Below are positions 23,825 through 31,109 of a DNA stretch of 61,637 nucleotides, piece by piece. The stretch's first letter is position 1, and each line of letters starts with the position of its first letter. Made by a program: the position numbers and the translations under genes. The notes under the pieces were generated by a model. The model ran no database searches and was not told where the DNA came from. It saw only the letters and a list, made by a program, of their open reading frames with translations. The DNA is from Hymenobacter sp. (GTDB lineage: Bacteria; Bacteroidota; Bacteroidia; Cytophagales; Hymenobacteraceae): assembly GCA_025353905.1 (NCBI GenBank), contig JANXNW010000176.1, positions 1 through 61,637 on the forward strand, given 5' to 3'.

Positions 23825-23860
23825 GCAAAGCCCTTCCGCTATTGGCGGAAGGGCTTTGCT
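23825..23860 (-). terminator. Hairpin terminator of the 1945-residue T9SS cargo gene
   Basis: The 16-bp arms AGCAAAGCCCTTCCGC (23824-23839) and complement (23845-23860) flank a 5-nt loop, followed on the minus strand by TTTT. It lies 54 bp after the stop at 23914. Confidence 0.85.
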
Positions 23861-23913
23861 GGCGGTAAACCAGGGAGCAGACGGGGTGCCGTCTGTTTCC
23901 GCCGTGGGCGCGG

Positions 23914-26900
23914 CTACTCCTGGGTCAGGCGCAGCACCTGGCGCAGGGGCGAGCCGTCGGGCTGGAGGCCGCTCACTACCACCAAGTACGAGCCGGCGGC
24001 CAGGCCGGGCAAGGCCAGCGGGCGGGGCTGCCCGCCGGTCAGCGACCAGGCCCGGATGCTGCGGCCAGTGGCGTCGAGCAGGCGCACGTCGTAGCTGGCC
24101 GTAGCGGGCAGGCTGCTTAGGTCGAGCGTGGGGGCCGTGCCGCCGGGTACCGGGTTGGGGTAGAGCGTGAGCGGGCCGGCCGGGCCGGTGGCCACGAACG
24201 AGACGCTGCGCACGACCGAATAGGTGCTCTTGCCATCCTGGTCCACCTGGTGCAGGCGGTAGTAGACGAGCGCGCCCGTGTCGGCGGCGCGGGGGTCCAC
24301 GAAGCCGTAGGTAGTTGGGCTTAGCTTATTACCCTGCGCATCGACCCGGCCGATGGCCGTGAAGCTGCCGGGCTGGCCGCTCACACTGCGCTCGACGCCG
24401 AAGTAGGCGCTGTTGATTTCGCTGGCCGTCGTCCAGGCCAGGCGGGCGCTGCGGCCGCTGGCCTGGGCCGTGAAGCTGGTCAGCACCACGGGCAGCGGCT
24501 GGGCGCTGACCGGGATGATGTAGGTCGCGATGTTGTTCGAGCCACCGTCCTCGGTGTCGACGGCCGTGTAGGTAAACACGGCGTTGCCCGAAAAATTAGG
24601 GTCGGGCTGGTAGTAGAGCGCGTCAGCCTGATTGACCGGAATAATCTGGCCGACAGTCACGATGGGGCCGGTGGGGCCACCCAGGCGCAAGGTGCCAGAG
24701 GCGGGCAGCGTCTGGATGATGAACGAGGCGATAGGCGCGCCCGGCCCCGTCAGGGTGCCTTGCAGCGGCTTGTTGAGCGGGGTTGGCGGGGAGGCCTTGG
24801 GTATGGCCGGCGCATTAGTTTGGTCCACGGCCAGCAGGTTCACGCTGCACGTGCCAAAGTAGAGGTCGTCGAGGCCGAAGTCGTTGCCGCCCCGGATGCG
24901 GTTGATGTCGCGAATTTCGAACTTAGCCGACGTGCTGGTGCCCGAAAACCACACGCCCCGAAACTGGATGTAGTTGGTGGTGCCGTCGAGCGTGGCCGTG
25001 GCCGACGCCGACTTGTCGTTGATGACGAAGCCCAGCACAGCCGGACTGCCGGGGTTGATGGAGTTGGCGAAGCCCGAAAAAGTGTAGTAGCGGCCGCGGG
25101 CCACGGTCACGGTCTGCGAGTACACCTTGCTTTGGTCGGGGGCACCATTAATCATCATGAACTGACGGCCGCTGCGGGCCAGGCCCGTAAAGGCGGGGTG
25201 GTACACGGCGGCATCCACGTCCACGCCGTAGGTAGTTTCGGGTATCAAGCCGCTGTTGCCATTGGCGCTGGCCGCATTGTCCGCCGCCGACACAAACCGG
25301 TAGGCCGAAGTGAAGAGCGTATTGCCCTCCTCGAAGCCGGCGTTTCTGAGCCGGTTCGGGCCGTTGGCCGTGATGCAGACTGTCGCCCCATCGTACACCC
25401 GGATTCGCACCGTGGCCACGTTCGAGCAGTTACCCGACTGGCAAAGCTGGTACTGGAAGCTGTCGTCGCCGGTGTAGCCCGGCTTGGGTGTGTAGGTATA
25501 GTTGCCGTCGGCACTGAGTGCCACCGTACCATTCTGGGCTACCAGGCCCACCGCCGTGACGGTAGCCGTGAGCGTACCCGTGGGTTGGGTGTCGTTCAGC
25601 AGCACGTTGCCACTGGTAGGCGTGTCTTTGGGTACGTTCAGCTCGTCGTCGTTGGCGATGTAGCCCGTGTTGGACACCACCACCGGAATGGTGTAGGTGG
25701 CCACGTTGCTGGTGGCGCCAGTGGTGTTGGTGGCCAAAAACCGGAACGTCGCGGCACCGGTAAAGCCCAGCGTGGGTGTGAAAGTGAGCTGGTTGGTATT
25801 GGCCACCGGCACCACCTGCCCCCCGACGGCCGTCACGGCCACGCCGTTAATGAAGAGCGTACCGTTGGTGGCCGGAAACACCGTGAACGAAGCAATCGGC
25901 GTGGCCGGGTCGTCGGCGGCTTGCGGCACGGTCAGGCCCGGGTTGAGGGCCACCAGGCTCACGTTTTGCGGGACGTTGAGGTTGGTAACGTCGAAGGCCG
26001 TGGGGCCGCTGGTGATGGGCACGTTACCCGAAAACTCCGACGTGCCGGTGCCCGCCAGCGTGGCCGTGCTCGTGAGCAAGGACCCGCCAGCTCTCAGAAC
26101 AGCCTTTTGGGCGGCCGTGAAGCTGCTCAGCTGGAGCGTGGCCGTGAAGCTGCCGTCGGCGGCGGCGGCCGTCGTGTTGCCGAGGTACGAGCTGCCCTGG
26201 CCGTAGCCGTTGCCCAGGCTGGGGTTGCCCACGGTGTTGGCCTGCACCAGGAAGAGCTCGACCGTGGCCCCGGCCACACCCGTACCCGTGACGACGAGGT
26301 TATTGCCGCTGAACACCGCTTTGGTAATCACCGGGAAGTTGAGCAGCGCGTTGCCGCCGTTGGTAGTCGCGCTGTTGAGCGTCACGTAGGGAGCGGTGCC
26401 GGTGGCCGGGTTTTGACCCACGGCCAGCAGGTCGATGCCGATTTCCCCGGTCGGGGCCGCGCCGCCGCTGCCCGGCCCGTTGCCGTTGCCGGCAATGGCG
26501 TTCTGGCTGATGACGTTGTTGAGGGCCGTGGGCAGCACCAGCACCCCGGCCCCGTAGTTATTAATAATCGAGTTCTGAAGCAGCGTGTGGCCGCTGCCGC
26601 CCACCCGGACGCCCGGCGTGAAAGTCGGGCCCGCGCCCAGGCCCGCACCGTTGCTGCTGAACGTGTTGCCGCTCACCGAAACCCCGGTGCTGGCCGGTCC
26701 CAGGTCGAGGCCCGCGCCGCCGTTAGCCGTCACCAGGTTGTTGAGCACCGAGCTGCCGCCGTTCAGCACCAGCAAGCTGGGCAGGCTGGTGCCGATGCCG
26801 TTGCCGCGCACCTCGCTGCCGCTGATGGTGGCCGTAACCGAAGCCGACAGGGCAATGCCCTGCCCGGCGTGAAACTCAATCAGGTTCTGGGCCAGTACCA

Positions 26901-29751
26901 GGGCTGTGCCGCTCAGCACCCGGATGCCGTCGGCCCCGGAGCCGCCCGCCGCCGACGCGCCCTTGGCCGACGCGCCCACGAACGTGCCCTGCACCCGCAC
27001 CGTGTTGCCGGTGCCGGGGTTGAGGCGCAGGTTGGCCGCGCCGTCGCTGTTGGGCGCGCCGCCGAAGCCCAGCACCGCTAGGCCCAGCACGTTGCTGCCC
27101 GCCGAGCCCGCGCCCAGCTCCAGGCCCACGGCCACGGCCGCCGTGCCGCTGATTTGCACTTCGGGGCCGTTGTACTGCGGCACCACGGTGTTGGTGCTGC
27201 CCACCGTGCCGCCCGTCCCCACAATCACATCGTTACTATTGCCAATGTTTCGGGTCTGCGTCCAGCCGTTGAGCGACGTGCTCGGGCCGGTGAGGGCGGG
27301 CAGCGCCGTGCGCGGGCTCACCACGGCCACGCCGCCCGTGAGCTGGCCCGGCACCGAGGCCAGGATGCCGTCGTGGGCACCCCCATCGGCAATCATGAAG
27401 ATGCTGCTTTCAATGCCCGCCGGCAGGGGCGCGAACACGACGGGCGCGCCCACAATCTGGTTGAGAAACGAGCCGGCCTGCGCCAGGCTGCTTTCGCCGC
27501 CGAGCGCGTTGGCGTTCAGGATAAACTGCCGCAGCGAGCCCTGGCCCGCGTCGTTCACATTGACGATAACGTCGAAGTTGAAGCCGAAATCCGGGCCGGT
27601 GGTTGGGCCGCTGCCCAGCGCGACGGTCGCCACCGACTGCGCCGCCGTCGTGGTCGTGTTCAGGCTGCTCAGGCTGGCACTGCTGGTGTTGGGGCCAGCA
27701 TCGGCCCGGCTCGGGGCCTCGCCGCCCACCCGCGAGGTGGTGCCGTTGTAGGTCTGCACGGCCAGCTGGTCGCTCACGTAGCCCGCCGTGGCGCTGCCCG
27801 TGAAGGTGGCTCCTGCCCGGCTCGAAACAACCGAGCGGTTCACCACCCGCACCGTGTAGGTGGCCCCCGAGGCGGCCGTGAAGCTGTAGCGTCCGCTGGC
27901 ATCGGTTACGGTCGAGCCGGCGTAGTTGCCGTTGGTGTCGTAGAGCTCCACGATGACCCCCGGCCGGACCGCCGCCGCCGCGCCGAGCGTGGCCCGGCTG
28001 CGTCCGCTACCGCCGCCGTAGTTGGCATCCTCGTACACGAAGCCCGTGAGCGCAACCTGCGGCACCGCTGGGGCCTTGGTAGCGCAGAGCAGCGCGTTGG
28101 GCACGGTGCCACTGCCGCCCGCCGAGCTGGTATAGCTGAAAGTGAGCGTGTTGTCGCCACCCGCCTGGCCGTAGAAAATAAGCACGTCGTGCAGGCCCGC
28201 GCTGAGCGTGAGCGTAACCGACGAGCGCGACCGGCTGCCGTGCGCCCCACCGTTGTCCACGGCCGCCGAGGCCAGCGTGGGCGTGGCGGCCAGCGCGGCC
28301 CCGTCAATCCACAGGTACGAGGCATCGTCTGAGGTCAGGGTCAGCACGTAGTTGCCGGCGGTTGGCACGCTGAAGCTGCCCCGGTAACGGGCCGAATATT
28401 GCTGGTAGCTGTTGGCGTTGCCGTTGGTGGCGCCGCTCAGGCCCAGGTTACCCCAACTGTTGTTAGCCGGAAAATTGACCTGCGCATCGTAGCGGGCCAG
28501 CACGGGTGTGTTGCTGGCAAAAAAGCCCAGGTTATCGGCCCCGCTCGTGGACTGCGCCGTCGAGCCGAAGTAGCCGTTGTAGTATTCGGCATAGAGGCCG
28601 CTGCTGGTGCTCGGGCCGTAGGGCGTACCGCCGCAGCCATTGGCGGGTAGCACCACGAGGTTGCTCGTGCGGGCGGCGGCCAGGCTGCCGTCGTTGTTGC
28701 CGGGGGTCAGGTCGGCCGTAGTTGCCGTCGACGAGGCGGTAGCCGCGATGGTCGCGGAGTAGGGCGGGGCCGTCAGGCCGAAGGTAATCGTCTGGGCGCC
28801 GGCCGCGCCGCTCGGCAGCGAGGCCACGGCGGGCAGCGTGAGCCGGCCGGTGGTGTTGTCGTAGCTGGCGCCGGCGGGCAGGCCCGTGAAGGCGGCGCTG
28901 GTCAGGCCTATTGGCAACTGCACCTGGGCCACGACGTTGGTTGCCGCCTGGGGGCCGTTGTTGAGCAGTCGCACCGAATAGCTCAGGCTGGTGCCGGGCC
29001 CGACCGAAGCCGGCGCGCTCGTGCTGAGCGTGGTGGCCACGTCGGCGGCGGCGCTGGTCGGGCTCAGGTTCAGGTCGTCGATGCTGAAGTCGTCGCCGTT
29101 GCTGGAGCGGGTCAGGTCAGTCAGGCGGATGATGAGCTGCGTGGCGCTGCCCGTGGCAATGGTCAGCGGCGGGCTCAGCTGCCAGTTCGACCGGCTGCCG
29201 CTCGTCGTGCCGCTGGTGTTCTGAAACGTGGGCGTGGCCGTCGTAAACGTCGTCCCGCCGTCGAGGCTGTACTCCGTCTGGATGACGCCCGGCGCGGCGA
29301 AAAAGTTGTTGATGAGCCAGTACGAGAACACGTAGCTCGTATTAGCGGCTACGGTCACCGTCTGCTGCCAGAAATAAGCGCTGGTAGCGCTGACCGAAGC
29401 GTTCACCAGCAGCATGTTGCCGCTGCCGCTGGTGTGGTCCACGTTGTTGAGCCCAAAGCCCGGGTTGTAGGCTAGCGTGCCTGTGCGAATGGCCAGGAAG
29501 CCCGCGCCGGGGTCATTGGTGCCGGGAGGAGTAAAACTGTAGCCCGGAAACGTGAAGCCCACGTTGGTGGCCGTGTAGTTGGCGGCCGGCTGCGCCTCGA
29601 AGCCGGGGTTGATAATCAGGTTCTGGCCCCAGGCCCGGCCTACGGTCAGCCAGCCCAGCAGCACCAACAGTACCAACGACCAAGGGCGATGCCCCACGCC
29701 GCCCGCGCGCCGCTGCCGGCCCCGCGAAATGGTGAATAAGAATGCGTCCAT
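23914..29751 (-). CDS. Very large multidomain secreted protein with T9SS type A sorting domain
   Basis: The 1945-residue protein starts MDAFLFTISRGRQ, with a hydrophobic signal segment ending GRAWGQ. Domains in order: a carbohydrate-binding/choice-of-anchor module (NLIINPGFEAQP to DDLNLSP), a DUF11-like module with SYSVRLLNNGPQAATNVV, a PA14-like module (GLYAEYYNGYFG and DDASYLWIDG), an SdrD-B-like module (TGFVYEDANYGGG), a long right-handed beta-helix-like stretch (about 700-1150, repeated GNTF/NNLV turns), cadherin/Ig-like repeats with a VxLNDTQPTG-style motif, a second anchor module, and the sorting domain LTLYPNPVPGG...[13 protein letters not shown] surface adhesin or matrix protein is likely. 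A GTG at 29781 is an alternative start. Confidence 0.85.
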   Translation of the reverse strand: MDAFLFTISRGRQRRAGGVGHRPWSLVLLVLLGWLTVGRAWGQNLIINPGFEAQPAANYTATNVGFTFPGYSFTPPGTNDPGAGFLAIRTGTLAYNPGFGLNNVDHTSGSGNMLLVNASVSATSAYFWQQTVTVAANTSYVFSYWLINNFFAAPGVIQTEYSLDGGTTFTTATPTFQNTSGTTSGSRSNWQLSPPLTIATGSATQLIIRLTDLTRSSNGDDFSIDDLNLSPTSAAADVATTLSTSAPASVGPGTSLSYSVRLLNNGPQAATNVVAQVQLPIGLTSAAFTGLPAGASYDNTTGRLTLPAVASLPSGAAGAQTITFGLTAPPYSATIAATASSTATTADLTPGNNDGSLAAARTSNLVVLPANGCGGTPYGPSTSSGLYAEYYNGYFGSTAQSTSGADNLGFFASNTPVLARYDAQVNFPANNSWGNLGLSGATNGNANSYQQYSARYRGSFSVPTAGNYVLTLTSDDASYLWIDGAALAATPTLASAAVDNGGAHGSRSRSSVTLTLSAGLHDVLIFYGQAGGDNTLTFSYTSSAGGSGTVPNALLCATKAPAVPQVALTGFVYEDANYGGGSGRSRATLGAAAAVRPGVIVELYDTNGNYAGSTVTDASGRYSFTAASGATYTVRVVNRSVVSSRAGATFTGSATAGYVSDQLAVQTYNGTTSRVGGEAPSRADAGPNTSSASLSSLNTTTTAAQSVATVALGSGPTTGPDFGFNFDVIVNVNDAGQGSLRQFILNANALGGESSLAQAGSFLNQIVGAPVVFAPLPAGIESSIFMIADGGAHDGILASVPGQLTGGVAVVSPRTALPALTGPSTSLNGWTQTRNIGNSNDVIVGTGGTVGSTNTVVPQYNGPEVQISGTAAVAVGLELGAGSAGSNVLGLAVLGFGGAPNSDGAANLRLNPGTGNTVRVQGTFVGASAKGASAAGGSGADGIRVLSGTALVLAQNLIEFHAGQGIALSASVTATISGSEVRGNGIGTSLPSLLVLNGGSSVLNNLVTANGGAGLDLGPASTGVSVSGNTFSSNGAGLGAGPTFTPGVRVGGSGHTLLQNSIINNYGAGVLVLPTALNNVISQNAIAGNGNGPGSGGAAPTGEIGIDLLAVGQNPATGTAPYVTLNSATTNGGNALLNFPVITKAVFSGNNLVVTGTGVAGATVELFLVQANTVGNPSLGNGYGQGSSYLGNTTAAAADGSFTATLQLSSFTAAQKAVLRAGGSLLTSTATLAGTGTSEFSGNVPITSGPTAFDVTNLNVPQNVSLVALNPGLTVPQAADDPATPIASFTVFPATNGTLFINGVAVTAVGGQVVPVANTNQLTFTPTLGFTGAATFRFLATNTTGATSNVATYTIPVVVSNTGYIANDDELNVPKDTPTSGNVLLNDTQPTGTLTATVTAVGLVAQNGTVALSADGNYTYTPKPGYTGDDSFQYQLCQSGNCSNVATVRIRVYDGATVCITANGPNRLRNAGFEEGNTLFTSAYRFVSAADNAASANGNSGLIPETTYGVDVDAAVYHPAFTGLARSGRQFMMINGAPDQSKVYSQTVTVARGRYYTFSGFANSINPGSPAVLGFVINDKSASATATLDGTTNYIQFRGVWFSGTSTSAKFEIRDINRIRGGNDFGLDDLYFGTCSVNLLAVDQTNAPAIPKASPPTPLNKPLQGTLTGPGAPIASFIIQTLPASGTLRLGGPTGPIVTVGQIIPVNQADALYYQPDPNFSGNAVFTYTAVDTEDGGSNNIATYIIPVSAQPLPVVLTSFTAQASGRSARLAWTTASEINSAYFGVERSVSGQPGSFTAIGRVDAQGNKLSPTTYGFVDPRAADTGALVYYRLHQVDQDGKSTYSVVRSVSFVATGPAGPLTLYPNPVPGGTAPTLDLSSLPATASYDVRLLDATGRSIRAWSLTGGQPRPLALPGLAAGSYLVVVSGLQPDGSPLRQVLRLTQE

Positions 29752-29884
29752 AAAAGGAAATAAAAAAGATGGTTTCGGCACGATGGCCCACTGCCCGGCC
29801 CGGGGGAGGGCTGGCTCAGGCTGGCGAAGTTACGGGAACGAGTCAGTAAAATGTGAATTTTGGTTTTATTGTTCGACGTGTTCA

Positions 29885-30060
29885 TGGCTGAGCTTACAAA
29901 TCAAAATATCCCCAAAATAGCCGTCCAGGCAACTCTAAGCGGGTTTTTTAGAAATCGCGTATAATTCCTGACCAGCTAACTGTTCAGCCTATACAAACAT
30001 TTTTTGTCAGTAAAATACAATCATTCCTCGCCGATTTAACGCATATTTAACCCGCAATCA
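29885..30060. other. AT-rich non-coding interval upstream of the large cargo gene
   Basis: The interval between 29752 and the palindrome at 30076 is markedly AT-richer than its surroundings and contains no open frame I believe. It probably holds the promoter of the large minus-strand gene, but no exact TAnnTTTG box was found. Confidence 0.4.
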
Positions 30061-30075
30061 GGCGTAGATGACTGT

Positions 30076-30132
30076 CCTAAGCGCCAACGCGCCGACGCGG
30101 ACCAGGTCCGCGTCGGCGCGTTGGCGCTTAGG
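30076..30132. repeat. Perfect palindrome with 28-bp arms, one-base loop
   Basis: The arms 30076-30103 and 30105-30132 (CCTAAGCGCCAACGCGCCGA... and complement) are exact, around a single A. The last 16 bases (GGCGCGTTGGCGCTTA) are repeated directly at 30131-30146, where the IS element is inserted. A related word reappears at 31001-31012 beyond the IS. Confidence 0.93.
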
Positions 30133-30146
30133 CGCGTTGGCGCTTA

Positions 30147-30997
30147 GGGGCTGTTTAAGTTACTTTTGCTGGGAAATCAATTTCAAAACATTATTATTCG
30201 AACTAAGCGATATACCTCCGACATGGCCCCGGGGGTTTGGCCCCGCATCGTGGGCCTGATTCCGGTCAAACGGCGCAGCAAATGGGAACTGGAAGAAGTG
30301 GTGAACGCCATGCTCTACGTGCTCAAAAATGGCGGTGGCTGGCGCGATATCCCCGGCGAGTTTCCCTGCTGGAACACGGGGCATTACTACTGCACGAAGT
30401 GGGGCAAGGAAGGGGTCTGGGAAAATATCAACGCCTGTTTACTAGTGGATTACCGCGAGAAACCCCCCACGGCTGAAAAAAAAACGCCGAACCAAGCACC
30501 CTTCTCCTCGATGCGCAAAGTGTCAAAAACTCCGCCACCGCGACCGAAAAAGTCGGCTTCGATGGCGGCAAATTAATCAAGGGCCGCAAGCGGTTTGTGC
30601 TCAGCGACACGTCGGGGGCTTTGGGGGGCCACGCTCGTCGTGCCAGCCAACCAGCACGACGGGCAAACGGCGTTGGCCTGGTGGGCCAGCTTACAGCACC
30701 ACCCCCTGTTGGGGCAGGTCAAGCGCGTCCTAATCGACGGGGGGTTTCGGGGTGAATTTGTCAGAAAAATGGCGTAGACGCATCAGATAGTGGTCGAAGT
30801 ACCGCAGCAGGTGGTCCGGCAAGCGGGCAAGTTTTGCGTTCATGCCCAGCGCTGGATTATCGAGCGCAGCAGCAGTTGGCTGACGAATAACCGCAGACTA
30901 GCAAGGTGTTACGAACGAAAAACTGTTAATGAAGAATCCTTTATATTGCTAAGCAACATCCGCCGGATAGTCAAAATGTGCCAACTTAAACAGCCTC
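30147..30997 (+). mobile_element. IS5-family (IS427-like) insertion sequence, 851 bp, degenerate
   Basis: Terminal inverted repeats GGGGCTGTTTAAGTT (30147-30161) and GAGGCTGTTTAAGTT (minus strand from 30997) differ at one base. A 3-bp target duplication TTA flanks them (30144-30146 and 30998-31000). Length, TNA-type target and a single transposase region fit the IS427 group. The transposase is broken, so the copy is probably immobile on its own. Confidence 0.85.
30223..30997 (+). pseudogene. Degenerate IS5-family transposase
   Basis: The N-terminal part (MAPGVWPRIVGLIPVKRRSKWELEEVVNAML, GWRDIPGEFPCWNTGHYYCTKW) is typical of IS5-family DDE transposases. The frame is lost in homopolymer-rich sequence near 30456-30480. 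Fragments in other frames retain the three catalytic regions: LLDAQSVKN (first Asp), VLIDGGFRGE (second Asp) and QRWIIERSSSWL (Glu). A further frameshift lies near 30620-30640 and an in-frame TAG at 30775-30777. Some group members use programmed frameshifting between two ORFs, but the nonsense codon argues for a dead gene. The last frame reads through the right terminal repeat to 31026. Confidence 0.85.
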
Positions 30998-31071
30998 TTA
31001 GACGCGTTGGCGTTTGGGGCCGGTAGCCCGACACGTTGGTTGGGGCGGGGCATTGCGGCCGGGTTCAGCTT

Positions 31072-31109
31072 GGCTTACTAATCGCCCCGGCCGGGGCGAT
31101 TAGTAAGCC
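31072..31109. terminator. Perfect 38-bp palindrome containing the malQ stop codon
   Basis: The arms GGCTTACTAATCGCCCCGG and exact complement meet without a loop. The malQ TAA (31100-31102, minus strand) lies in the right arm. Without a flanking T run it is not a classic terminator, though it could form a strong hairpin. Confidence 0.75.

Noticed and set aside
24760-27081. Antisense open frame of about 770 codons opposite the large cargo gene
   Set aside because: Composition is Arg/Gly/His-rich without motifs, and the opposite strand encodes clear repeated secretion modules and a sorting domain.
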